Source: Apostichopus japonicus
Taxonomy: Eukaryota; Echinodermata; Holothuroidea; Aspidochirotida; Stichopodidae
NCBI RefSeq assembly: GCF_037975245.1
Contig: NC_092569.1
Span: forward strand, 18,269,501-18,333,500
Length of the DNA: 64,000 bases
Direction of reading: 5' to 3'
In this document: positions 36,038 through 48,594 of the stretch, one piece after another
Layout of the letters: every line of letters begins with the position of its first letter
Position numbering within the stretch: position 1 is the first letter of the stretch
Position numbers and translations under genes: made by a program
The notes under the pieces: generated by a model
The model's input: the letters and a program-made list of their open reading frames with translations, nothing else
Databases searched by the model: none
Told to the model about the DNA's origin: nothing

Positions 36038-36711
36038 TATGCCGCATACAATTAGGCTAGTTATGAGTACTCAACATGAGCCTATACTAAATTGAACACA
36101 CTATAGACCGCAATTAAACACAAATAACAAATATGCAATACATGGACACGATTAAAATAACTTATCGTTACACTCTGATCTCAAATAGGGGTTGGGATAC
36201 AAATTGGCATGATTTCACTCACCCTTAAGTTTTAACTAAGAACTGGTAGTGGAACTGCAAACGATGATTGAAGTCCCTCGGTTAACAGTAGTAGTAGTAG
36301 TAGCAGCAGGTAGGTAGTAGCAGGTAGGTAGTAGCAGGTAGGCCTACATATCGTATAACTGCAGATTCGTTCGCCGTTAACATCGGGTAGAGTCTAGGGC
36401 TTAGATCGCGAAAATGTTCAGTTCTGATGTTTAGAGCTGTAGTATGCTACGTACTAGTTGCGCGAATGTTCAAACGCGAACTGCATGCTGGGTTGATTAA
36501 CGTTAGTGTACAGATCAGTGGTTCCGGTGTACAGACTTAGGCTAGTATAGGCTGACTTCCCTCGTAGAGTGTGTATGTTAGGCAAGGTCGTGAACATACG
36601 TTGTGTTCCTCGTTAGGTCTTCGGGCCAAAAAAAAAAATCACCTGTTCGTTATTGAACGTAACGAACGAAAGTTGTGAAAAGTTCCGTTTCCGTTTTGTT
36701 CCTGAAGAAAG
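36038..36711 (-). other. 5' leader of the retrotransposon
   Basis: The untranslated leader lies between the primer-binding site and gag. At 36286-36346 it carries GTA/GCA triplet repeats and a GGTAGGTAGTAGCA repeat of about 17 bp. No ORF is seen. Confidence 0.6.
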
Positions 36712-36727
36712 CAACCGATCTCCACCA
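36712..36727 (-). other. Primer-binding site
   Basis: Immediately after the 5' LTR the minus strand reads TGGTGGAGATCGG, beginning with the TGG that pairs with a tRNA 3' CCA. The first six bases would fit a Leu-type acceptor end, but the rest does not match a tRNA I can name. Confidence 0.55.
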
Positions 36728-37477
36728 TGTAATATTGTGACGAGCCCGGCTCCTCCGATAGTAAAACTATATCGGGACTCGCGATAGAAAGGTACTGGGG
36801 TATCTTGATGCCGTATTTATGCTTCTTCAGGAGATGTCTCGAACGGAAGAAAACAATGAGTTCACACAAAAAACAAGTTGACGAGATAGGATTTGATTTA
36901 ATGATTCGGTATAATTTCTTCTCTGTCGATTCTCTTTACAAATACAACTAAATTACAATGATTTGACTTGACTTGACTTGACTCCGTCAATTAAACAATT
37001 AGGAAGAGTGATGAAATGGTGACGAAGCAACGAACTGATCACGGAGCGCTGACGGAGTGATAAATTTGCTGATCAAGTGATAAAACTTTCGGCCTCCTTT
37101 TCTTTTTAAACCTAACTTCCATAAAATCTCACTGCGCACAATCAGTAGGCAGCCAATGAACTGACCATCCAGTATTAACTTAACGATATAAAAATAATTG
37201 TGCTGGCACTGATCTGCCCTGATTGGTTGGGAGTTTGGAAGTCCATCCCCTTTCTATGGAAACTTCCATACCACGTGAGAGAACCTTCTCGAATGTTCCA
37301 CAGACATAATGGAATCTATTTTGGGAAAAGGCCCTGTACCAAGATTCAATAAGATAGTTAAAAACTTCTCGTGGGAAAACTGAATCCATGACCTAGATAA
37401 ATACATAAGAGGTCCTGTAAGGTGTCTCGATGGAGTGTTTTGGTAAATCAAAGAGATGGTATCACTATTTCATAACA
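36728..37477 (-). repeat. 5' LTR
   Basis: The upstream LTR of the minus-strand element, 750 bp, TG...CA termini. See the 3' LTR for the single difference. Confidence 0.93.
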
Positions 37478-37805
37478 CTTACACAAAGTTTGACATTTCT
37501 TTGCGTCTTTTCAAGGTCAATTTATGAAGCTACCTTTATTAATGTCTGACTTCAGGATAAAATCTTCCTGGTTTATTCGAGAGAAAGATTATTAATCCAT
37601 GATTGTAGTATACATTCCAAGTGTAAAAGCAATTCAAACAACCACAATACAGTTCCAAAACTTTAGATTATTTCACATGCATTCATTGCACGCTATTATT
37701 ACCTGAATGTTTTTCATCGCATGCCTCAGAGTATGAGTTCAATTTGATATGTGTTTGTTTATGCAGAACAATGCACTACGGCTATTCAATTAATATTAAA
37801 TTCAT

Positions 37806-38935
37806 AAGGACAGATACGCCCGGACAATTAACCCCGAGGACAAAAACCCCCCGGACAACTACCCACCCGGACAATAACCTCCTCGGACGAATACTCCTTA
37901 GACAATTACCCCCCGGATAAATAACTCCGTCCGAATATCCCCTGGACATATGCCGTTACTATAGGGGACAAATGCAGCGACGGATACGCAGGTCTTTTAT
38001 GAGTTTAGTTTCCCTCAACATATTCCCTGGTCCCTCGGGCACTGCGAAAGGAATTTTACAATTGGGTGAGGGTGCCGGTTAAACTGGAACCACTAGGGTC
38101 GTCGTGTGCCTTGGCACTTTTAACTTCCTCCTCACTTTTTAAGAAGATTCGAGCTTTCAATCATAAATCCCCCAAACTCCTGGATAGTGTTTGGCAATGG
38201 ACTGAGGCCCGGGGCGAGATAGGTGGGGCCGACGGTTGAAGAAGCACGAGGGGGGGTGGGTCAATCATGATATTAACTATTAATTTACTATTAGTTATAG
38301 TGACACTATTCTGTATTACTAATCTCCGAACAATTCCGGCTTTATTGCGACTTACCAATTTTTAAGATTTCTGATGAATAATTTTACTTGATGATTTGTT
38401 ATGTTATGTTATGTTAGTTTTTGTATAGCGCTTTATATGACACTATTAAATTTGGTTATATCAGAATAATAATCTGATATATCTTTCATGGTCCTAATGG
38501 GCTTTCGTACTACGGGGTTCACCAGCTAAAGATCCGCTTGGTTTACGGGCTCGGGGGGGGGTCTTAGGTGGGGGCGTGGGTGGGGGATGGGGACGGGGAC
38601 TTGAACTTAATATGGTTTAGTTCGGGTAGTAACCTGGGTGAGTAATATGTGCCGGTGTAATTCCCGAAAATAATTGCCGGGGGTTGGGGGTAATTGTCCT
38701 CGGGGTAATTGTCAAGGGTGTACTTGTCCGGGGGTAATTGTCTGGGGGATACTTATCCTCGGGGGTATTTGTCCTCTCGGGTGTATGTCCGGGGGTAGTT
38801 GTCCTCGGAGGTATTCGTCCTCGGGTTTTTTTTTGTCCGGGGGTGATTGTCAGGGGGTACTTGTCCCGGGGGTATGAGTCCGGGAGTATAGGTCTGGGGG
38901 GTATTTGTCCAGGGGTAGTTGTCCGGCAACCCTGA
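37806..38935. repeat. Foldback-like structure: inverted minisatellite arrays
   Basis: About ten units of the type CCCCCGGACAATTA (37806-37975) face, in inverted orientation, the G-rich array at 38672-38932. The centre (38000-38640) is not coding; it contains a TATGTTATGTTATGTTA repeat at about 38399 and an ATATCAGA/TCTGATAT hairpin at 38457-38480. Inverted arms made of short tandem repeats are characteristic of foldback transposons, including sea-urchin TU elements. No transposase is visible. Confidence 0.5.
38672..38932 (+). repeat. 15-17 bp minisatellite, second copy
   Basis: The array matches those at 12138-12418 and 52137-52350, with unit-by-unit similarity and small length differences. 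It lies about 1 kb past the gene 4 stop. Confidence 0.85.
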
Positions 38936-39959
38936 TTTGAAGTGTTTAAACTGACTAAATTCCAGTCGGAAATCTACTGCATTATAAGAACAGGTGTCTC
39001 ATGGTTATGTTTGTGTGCACAGTGTGCTACAAGACATATCTCAATAAAAAATAAAGTTGTCTCGTTCTGTGTTCACTTGCAATTCTTATGGTTTAAAAAT
39101 ATAGTAAATAAACAAATTAACATGTTAGCCTACCAATACAAAGAGGGCTTACCATATAGTCGGGAAAATAACCGTTAATAACAACGACATCATAGTGTCA
39201 ACTTAAATGGCAATGATATGTTTTGGTAATATCTTTTCTATATCAGAGGCTCTATAAAACATTTGGATGAATTTATCACCATATTCACACACTCAGGCAC
39301 ATACCGCATCAAAGTAGAAGCCATCCTTTGGGTAATTGTTTATTAAGTTAAGAGATAGCACATTTATATGAGTCAATCAATTAATGTTGGTGTTAATCAA
39401 ATCATATGACAAAAAGTAGGATGAAGCTATAGAAAGAAAAAGAGAACAACTCATAATGTATTTCTGTATTTGTTCAAGCTAATTTATTTTAACAGATTCG
39501 TTATTATTCAGTATTGTCAAATCTTTACCCCACTATTTTAGCGTTATAAAATCGTTATCCACGTGATTCACAATTGGCCAACACGCAAAATTTCCCAATG
39601 AAATCGAACATTAATCTAAATTCTAAAATATAGTCAGAGTACTACCACAATTCCCTTCTCGTTCTATTACTCTTTTGTAAATACAAAACCTCGCTTACTC
39701 TTCTTTTCTGTCCTGATAGTTTACTGTTATCTGGAATACTCTGGCCAGCTAGGTTCATCGAAAGTAAAGCATCGAACGTATGGAATATTTGAGGATTTTG
39801 AATCTTTACAGTAGGGTAGACTTTAAGTACTGAATTATTTGCATTAGGGAATTACTGTTGAATTAGTAATTTACAGTATAAGTGAGGACGGTTTTTGGAC
39901 GTAAAACATCCACAAATGTCTTTTGTACGTCTTGTTCGCTTGGTGTCTTCAACACTTCA

Positions 39960-42900
39960 TCAGGTTCGAGGTCGTATTTTCATTTCTGTTGATCTTATGT
40001 TGTAATAACCACCGGGGAATTTATACCAATAAATGGTAAAAGTTCCAGTGTAAGGTGCATTGAGGTCACAAAAATGTTTAGAATAGTACCACCATGCGCT
40101 ACTAGAATATTCGGCATAGTTGTAATTAGAATCATCGTCGTTGTCCTCATCGCGTGTAGAGAATTCTTTACCGCTGTGATAACGCATAGCGTCGAAACCT
40201 AAGTAAGAAGAGAACAAGAGTGTATCAAATCACGGACAGTAATAGAACGAAAGGAGGGCGATACATACTACAAATCTGATAGTATTATAAAATATTGACT
40301 GGCCAGTTTATGGAGCTATTATTTATTAGAATCTGACATTTTTGCTCTTCTTATTATCTTTCTCTATTTTGTTTTAACCACGAGCTGTACTCTGTATTAG
40401 TTATTGTGTGATATTGTGACAGGTCAAAACATGTAATCGCGCATACATCTTAGCATTTTTGTAATCCTAATATCCATTTGACATTGTGATTGGTGGAGCT
40501 CCGTGTATTTTACTTCACACTTAAAGCTGGTATTCCATGTCTTATACACTGGAACGTTACGGCATGCCAAAAACATATTACATATGTCCAGCCTGGTCTA
40601 TTAAATGTGGTGAGAAGCTACGACGAACAGTCACATTTAAAATAAATATCTACGGTTTATCCATTATCCGCCCGACCTCGGATTCATCAAGTCATCTCGA
40701 TGCAGTTAATACATGTTTAACTGACATTGTTGCGTACTATGAAATATAAATATCAGCGCCTAGTTTAATTTACAGCACATATAGCTGCTATCGAACGTAT
40801 GGTATTATCTTCTACTTAATGTAAAAGTTAATAGTGGATTTTCATTAGAGATTTTTCTTTGTCTATCTTTAAAGCATTTAGCTTGGGGTAACTTCCCAAA
40901 GATGATTTCAACGTAGTAAAAGTATATATAGTCAAATATGCCAAAACGACATACCTTATATGGCTAATCATATTGTTGTTAATATGGATATGACACATTT
41001 TTCATATTTCAAGTCCGTTTGATCATAGGTCATTTAGCTATGATTATAAAATGTAGTTGGGAAAGAAGAAGAAGAACTCACCTACTGTACTGGAAGAGTC
41101 ATAACCACTAACGCTGAGTAAGTAATTAGTTCCCTCATTGCCTACGCTGAAGGAACTGTACTTAGCATAGTAATGTTCTCCAGATTTGGAAACAAAGTCT
41201 ATTCTTAGTTCATATTGAGTTTGGCTCGTTAACGCTGCAAGTTTGTCATTGCCAAGCCATAAACTTCCATAGAGCTCGCCGAAACCATCTTTGTAATCGT
41301 CCCAGTATAGGTTAAAGTCGACACTACTATCAACACGGCGTTGAAAAACCTGAAAGTTCAGTAATTAAAAGAAAAAGGACGTAATCATTAATAAAGCTGG
41401 TTATCTATCTCGAAAGAACGGTAACTACTTTGCTGCAAGAGTTATCATACATTTTCATAAACTTGGTATTAATTCAGATGCAAAAGTCAAAATATTTCAT
41501 TGCTTCTCCAACGGTAGAAGTCGAGCTTGTATTTTCATGCATATGATGAAATGAATTTAGGATCGAATTTCGATTTGAAAATCTCTTCCTGCAATGCAGT
41601 TTCTTTGCAAATAACCCTGAACAAGACGTGTCAAAAGCGACGTGTCTAGGCAACAACAATTGTACATTATACAAAGAACTCAATTAATCAATCGCTATAG
41701 TGATCGTCTATATAGGACGAAATATACATGACTCTCCAATTTGATCGAATATAATCTAGACTTACTTTAAATTATACTTATGCTGAGATAAAAGAAATAT
41801 TCTTTCCAGAAAAGTTTTCCACGATACAGGAAACAAAAGTCAATCAACTTGATAGACCCTCAACTCCACTATCCCAGTTCCCTTACAATAAGACAGGAAC
41901 CGCTTTAGACTAAGTTTCAAAGTTAACACACTTTTGGTGAGATTTAATATCTTACAGCGTCCAGATGGACCACTGCATTTCCTTCAATAATCAGTTGTGA
42001 ACCTGATAAGAAGTACAACAATGACTGCGAAATTTCAATGAATGGAACGTTACCAATATTCAACCTTGAAATAACAAACACTTGAATGGACAATCAGTTA
42101 CATACCAACCAGCCTCCTCCATCTGTGACATCGCATGTGACCTGAAATGACACATCTTGCCCAGCTGGTTGTATACTTTGGATGCTATTCGATATTTCTT
42201 CTCTTAATCCACCACAGTCTGGGGAAGTGGCTTGAGTACACCGGACTCCATCGCCCGTGTACCCTGTGTTACAGTAACATTTTAATATACCTATTCGTTC
42301 CTCACAGTTAGCATTGGGACTGCACCGGTATGTATCGTCACAGCTTAACATACCGCTGTTGCAAGAACATCGTTTGGTACAAGAAGGGTTCACATATACT
42401 TCACCTTCCTAACGAGATAAAACGGTGAGCGTTTCAAGTTGATACATGATACAAAAATCCTTCAATCTGAATACTCAATGTTTCATGTCAAGGCATAATG
42501 AGCAGTGCAATAGGTGACATTCCTTCATAAAATTAGAGAAGCTGCAGGGTAAAGTTTTTACGTTTTTAAAATTTATCATTTTACGCACCATAATAACTGT
42601 TTTGTTTCGGCATTTCTCCTCATTGTTAATTAGTTTGATACGTAAACATTTAGGAAATGGTATCTTACCGCTAGGACTACTCCTTGGCCTTTTCCCGCTT
42701 CCTCTATGAAGCAACCACAGTCCTCTCTAGGTATACAGTCTTCCCCGTCCATCAAGAACCCATCGGGACAAACGCAAGTGGGTGTACTAGAGCATGATTC
42801 GGTGCATGTAGGATCGGCGCATGAACCTTCGCATTTACACCTGATGAGAACCTTGTTGGTGGGACACCACTCGATGCATGGGTCTGGAATAGGAATAACG

Positions 42901-45900
42901 ATTAAGTTACGACATCAAAAAGGAAAGCTTTATGCAAAGTGTACGATGATCTATTATCTCAATTACACATCATGTTCATTAATTTTCATTTGATATTGTA
43001 TAAAAATGCGAAACATGCTTCACAGCTAAAACGACATATCTAAATAAACAAATGAAATAAATAACAAACCGCTCTCTGCCCTTACTAGATGAACAAAATA
43101 CATCGATTTATGAAGAAATTAAGTCTGAGCTAAGTGCTTGATAGCAGTGGCCAACAACGTGCTCATGAAAGTAAATTTACATGCTGCAAAATGAATATTA
43201 AATATTACTACGAGCTCATTCATCTAAAGATACCTTGGTTAATGGCATGGATGTCAGGTTGGTTCAGGTGGGAAGTATATCGTTAGTAAGCGAAACATTC
43301 CCGCTCTGTATCACACCGCAGGTCAAACATATTATCATCATCGAATTATTGAAACATGTGTGAACAGCAAAAATCCCAATATTTTAATTTCTTTGTTTAA
43401 CGGTTAGCAAACATATTAAATGTCACTTTGGGCGAGAAACGTGTCCAGTTAAGAAATGTATCAGTTTAATAACCCACCTGCTGTTCCGGTATATTCTCCA
43501 GTGCTAAACAGTTTGTAATTACTGAAGCTGTCACTGATGCGGAAAGTTTCATACGTCACGAAGAATGAACAACCGGATTCTGTAGTTATATCCATGCGGA
43601 GCTGATATTTCCTCTGATTGGTGATGTAGGATATCTTCTCATTGCCGAGCCAAAATTCATGAGAAAGGAAACCAAAACCGTTTTCATATTCGTCCCACGT
43701 ACGGTTGAAGTTGATTGAACTATCCTTTCGTCTCTGTATGACCTGTTGAAATAATTTAAAACATAAAAATATCAAACTGATTGAATTGCAAGACCGTTAG
43801 TTATTACCTGTAAGACAAGTGTGAAACAAAAGAAAGGCAAAACTATACTGAAACATGGAACAAACAACCTGCAGGAAGAGAAGAATGAGATAATATAAAC
43901 AAATTAAAATCACTTACAAACCAAACCAAATGTATATTGATGCGAATACTATATAAATATTACCAATATATGAGTTGTGTCATCTTCGCCAATTTAGTAT
44001 TCTTATTGAAGTCAGGAATATGTGGAAAGTATTAAAACGTATTGGAAAACCATGTAGGAATATAAGAATGGTGCAGACTGCTTTTGCGAAAGAGCATGAC
44101 AGATGATTCGACCAACCTCTTTTTGTAAGACATAAATATTGTGTAAAGCTTGCCTAGCCCAATGTAACATCAAACTATATACTATTACATCATAATAATA
44201 TGAAAAGTTCTGTAGTATGAGAAATGTATTATTTCAACAAGAATAATTTCAATTGTGGTGACAAATCTTGCAATGTAAATACAATATTCACAGTATAAAA
44301 TACAACACCTACCGTCCATCCACCATCACCTAGACTGTTGTTACAAGATACTTCAAAAGGTTCAGGATAGCCGTCTGGTTTGATGACGTAAACACCATCG
44401 TTTCTAGACGATGGACATTGGCTTAGCACTTCATGGCAGTCTCGTGGATATTCAGCACGTTGGTAGAGGAAAAACGATGACGCTAAAAGGAAAAGGTAGC
44501 ACAACATAAGCAAAACTTACATCAAGGAAAAGGTTTCATAACTCCGGAGACACTTGTGTGACAACAGAGATCATATAGCCTACCTTTAGTGTTTACTTTG
44601 TCTATGTTCGCAACCACTTGCGTCATTTCCTGATCACGTTATAAAAGTTTGGCATGGGCAATTACGAAGATGTGATTTTCAAATCTAGTTACTATTACTT
44701 ACTGGTCTGTACTATTTCAAACATTTTCAATTTTTTTTTTAAATGAAGTCACTCGTTTATCTTATATCCCTGAAAAATTTGCTAAGTTAAGCATTTGAAT
44801 AATACATAGCAAATTAAAAACCTCATTTTAAAGACGATCAATATTTTTTTAACGAATTTCGTGTCCTATACATCATTAATTTTCATACACAAAAAAGAAC
44901 TAAAGTAAACAAATTATCTTTAAAAAAATTAAAAGTCTTTGAAGTTACATAGTGCTTATTATACTCACAAATGTTATGTTATTTTATGATATAGTTGTAT
45001 CTTAAAGACAGACAATATTACTTTCACTCGTCTTTGGAAATGAGCTTGTGGTTGGGGCAATGGGGAAGGAGAATGGAGAGGGGAGAGGATATACGGGTAA
45101 GAAAATGCTACAACGTTGTTAACGTTTTGAAGTTTTTAATATGATAGAAATTAACATGATAGAAATGCTACAATGTTGCTATAACGTTGCTACAACGTTG
45201 TTAACGTTATGAAGTTTTTAATATGATAGAAATAAACTTGAAACATTCTTTAGAATTAACATTCCTTAAAAATTAACATTCTTTAGAAATTAACATTCTT
45301 TGAAATTAAAATTCTATGACGCTGCATAGTACTTATTATACTGACAATAGTTATTTTAACAACATATGATATCTCTGACGATACTTCCCAAACGATTTAA
45401 ATATCATATACGTTCATAATTGTTTGGAAATTCTCCAAATGTTATGATATAGTTGTATCTTAATATTATTTTCACTCGTCTTTGGAGATTTGCTGGTGGT
45501 TGGGGCAATGTGGAAGGAAAAAGGAGAAGGGAGAGGAGATAATGGTAAAAAGATGTTACAACGTTTTCAAGTTTTTAATAAGATAAAAGCACTCACTTAA
45601 CGTTTGGTCTCCGAGGTCACCAATACTCCTTTGACGTTCCGGCTAAAATAAGGTCAAAATGATTAATTCAAATGATCGTCCAATAAACAGTGTACAATTA
45701 TAAAGTAAAATATTTCAACGTTACATATTTCTTCCATTTTCCTATGTAAAGGTAAGTCCTACTTTTTATTTTATTTTCTCATATATCAATAACTATATTT
45801 TACATAGCTGCTTGTTATTTAAGGACATGTTGGAGAAAAGTTATTGACTCAGACGTGTTTATGTGATACTAGATAGCTGCCGTTTATTGAAGACAAAAAG

Positions 45901-48594
45901 AAAAAAAAACAATATAGATACGACAAAGTTTGGTGGCGTTGTTGAGGAGTAAGACAAGACGTATGATTAGCAGTTTTTTTTTTTTTTTACGGGAATTCAG
46001 GTGAATATTGAAGATTAAAAGTAATCCGATAAAGATGCCATTTCTCTTTTAACAAAATACAACGATGAACGTTTAGGTTTGAGTTTAGCATTGTCTTGAA
46101 AACATATTTTATTTTGTTTTAATAACATTCATTCAGGTTGTTTTTATGCCCATCAATTTCTTCTAGACAATGAACATTTACCATCTGCTCATTAAAGATA
46201 TAACCTTCTTGATATGACTTTTTTTTTTTTTTTAAGGAGACCTATTGGTTAATAACGATTTGGTTCTAATGTATAATAACATTTGATAGAATTTTTGAAG
46301 AAAACATAAATATATGAAAGAACCGTGTGAATCTTCAAAATAACATATTTATATTAGTTTCATCATTAACTTTATAGAAGAAACTCCCTCCAAGAAAATG
46401 ATACCATTATTTCTTAATTTTAACTAAGTATTTTGTAGAATTGTTAATTTAAACATTGTCCTTTAAATTTTGAAAAAAAAAACGTTGATTGGGCAATGAC
46501 GACAAATAGAATTGACAGGCATTTATCAATTATCATGTGACTAAAGTAACTGTTCATGACCTTAAGGTTGACTTAAAAATGAGATACAAAATATATATTG
46601 TCTTATAACTTATGGTTGAACTGATTAATTTCAAAAGTATGCAACCTGCGTAATGACTTTCTCATAAAATTGTTCACTTTATAATAAAATTAGTCTTTAA
46701 CTATTTCGATACGTTATCACGGTATTCCAACAATTATTCTAAGTTCAAGTGTTGAAATCATAAGCAATAAGATTTTTTTTCTTCAAAAAAACTACAACGG
46801 TACATTATCATGATTGTCTAATAAAGTTAATCAAAAAGAATTTTGGTGACAGAATCAACCATTAACTGCATTCCCAGAGACAGAATGGAGTATTGTTTTA
46901 GAGAGATTGTTTCTTTAACCAAATGCGTGACACTCAAAGAAAAAGGCTCTTCCATATCCACTGGGTGTTTAAGATTTCAAGAAGGCAAATGTTGTCAAAG
47001 CTGAATATTCTCAGATACCTATTTAAATTTCACCGACTGAATCTTCGATATCTCCAAATGACGGACAGAAAATGTACTACTGTTTTTTTTTCCTCGTTAG
47101 TAAATGTTAGCAAACTAAATCTGCGTAATCAAGATTTCTCCTTTTGTTGAATTGTTTGTAACATTTTCATGAGGCGAAATAGCCGACTTTAAATATATTA
47201 ACATCAACATATTAAAACAACCTGTCAGAAGCAGTGTCAAAAGTTGTTCCCAATAATTAGCAGTGTTCTATGCAAAAGTTTAGACCTTTATAAGTAAATT
47301 AAGAGTATGGGTCGGATAGGGATTTTCAGGATAAAATAAATTTATTGATTAAAACCCCTTACTCAAAACTGATGAAGAACCTATCGTCATTTGCTTGAAT
47401 TTTTATTTGAAGAAGATATTAATCTAAATGCCAAAAATACAACGTAAGCATTTGGTGAGATAACGATGTTTGTTGTGTAAAAAATGTCCTCGAATAGTAT
47501 TTATTAATTAACTCTCCCATTGCCATCATATATAGACATTTAAACAAAGTAAGCTTCTGAAAGGTAAAGTAAAAATTTAGGCTATATGAATGTTACATTT
47601 TTATTTTATGTGGATAAGGGAAATTTAGTTATTAAATGATAGATATATCAACGTTATATTTAAACTGAAGAAGCCATTAAGTATAAAGTGTCGGTTTACC
47701 CGTGTAAATGTTAAATAATCAGTAAAGAATTAGAAAAACATGTAGGGGTAGTAAAAGGGTTAAATTATCGATTGGAGCATTCTAGACATACTTTAGTGAA
47801 GTGGACACTGCTTTAACGTTTTAAACCTCTTCAATTCATTTTTCTGTGGTAGATTAGCCTATGTAAAAGCAAAGATTTTCTGTTCATGGTGTTATATGTA
47901 TATTATTTTAATATTTAATTTGTGTTTCTATTTCCTCCATGTTTGTCAACATATAACGTTTCTATTAGAACGAAAAGGCACAATTATTCAAATATATTAA
48001 GTATAAATCGCGGCTAACAAAGATACTCCGCATTTTTTGGTTTTCAACGATAATGTATTTTTCTGTTTACAATGTGTCTATATTTCGCAGATTAAATTTA
48101 TATGAATTGATGATATGTACTTCAATTGAAAGAATCCGTCTAATAGTTTTTGGAACAGAGTCATTTTTATAGGAATTAAGGGAGTAATGTAAAATGTACC
48201 CGTTTGGTAAATGTGTTCTATACTAATGTTTGATTAAGTAATAGAAAATTAAAAACGCGAAACCATAAATTAACAACCAGTAGTTGTGACTAAATCGTAT
48301 TCGACTTCACTTACTGTTAGTTAGCATTTTTGAAGTAATATTGTTATCTGGTATGATAGATCAAGGGAAAGTAAATTACCAAAGGAGAGTGTAACAAGGT
48401 TTAACATTGAAGATCGAAAATAATCAATTGAGTTCTGCTTAAACATCGAAATGGTAACTTTACAGATGTTACACCTGAAATATAAAAGTAAAAGAAAAAC
48501 TTACCCCTTCTTGAGAAGACACGCTGCTGGAAATAAAAATGATGAGTAACAGAGAGGTTAAACCTCCACGATGTTTTCTAAACAAGTACAACAT
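39960..48594 (-). CDS. Gene 4: secreted FReD(half)-TIL-EGF-FReD protein, 8 exons
   Basis: Exons on the minus strand are 48594-48505, 45642-45597, 44482-44313, 43742-43478, 42883-42669, 42408-42106, 41349-41082 and 40198-39960, total 531 aa, all GT-AG with phases 0/1/0/1/0/0/1. Residues 1-30 are the signal peptide and 31-45 a linker with PERQRS. Residues 46-190 are the first two FReD exons (DCHEVLSQC, GDGGWT, VIQRRKDSS, HEFWLGNEK), then the chain passes straight to a TIL domain (191-262, ten or more Cys). Next comes a TILa/EGF-like part (263-about 320, ending YCNTGYTGDGVRC), then the full FReD to 531 with VFQRR, calcium loop DEDNDD (469-474) and MKIRP. The Cys normally in N-C-A of the last exon is Tyr480, leaving C496 without its usual partner. 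In this copy exon 7 differs from genes 3 and 5 at the FNLYWDD and ELYGSLWLGN stretches. Likely a secreted recognition protein; TIL domains can inhibit proteases, but neither activity is shown here. Confidence 0.82.

Larger units (their letters stand above)
28175..37477 (-). mobile_element. Full-length Ty3/Gypsy LTR retrotransposon (9303 bp)
   Basis: Two 750-bp direct LTRs bound gag and pol on the minus strand. The LTRs start TGTTATG and end ATTACA (minus sense), and the flanking CTTA at 28171-28174 and 37478-37481 is a 4-bp target-site duplication. The order protease, RT, RNase H, integrase is that of Ty3/Gypsy (Metaviridae). I see only one difference between the LTRs, and both ORFs are open, so the insertion is recent and the element may still be mobile. 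No env-like ORF is seen. Confidence 0.93.
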
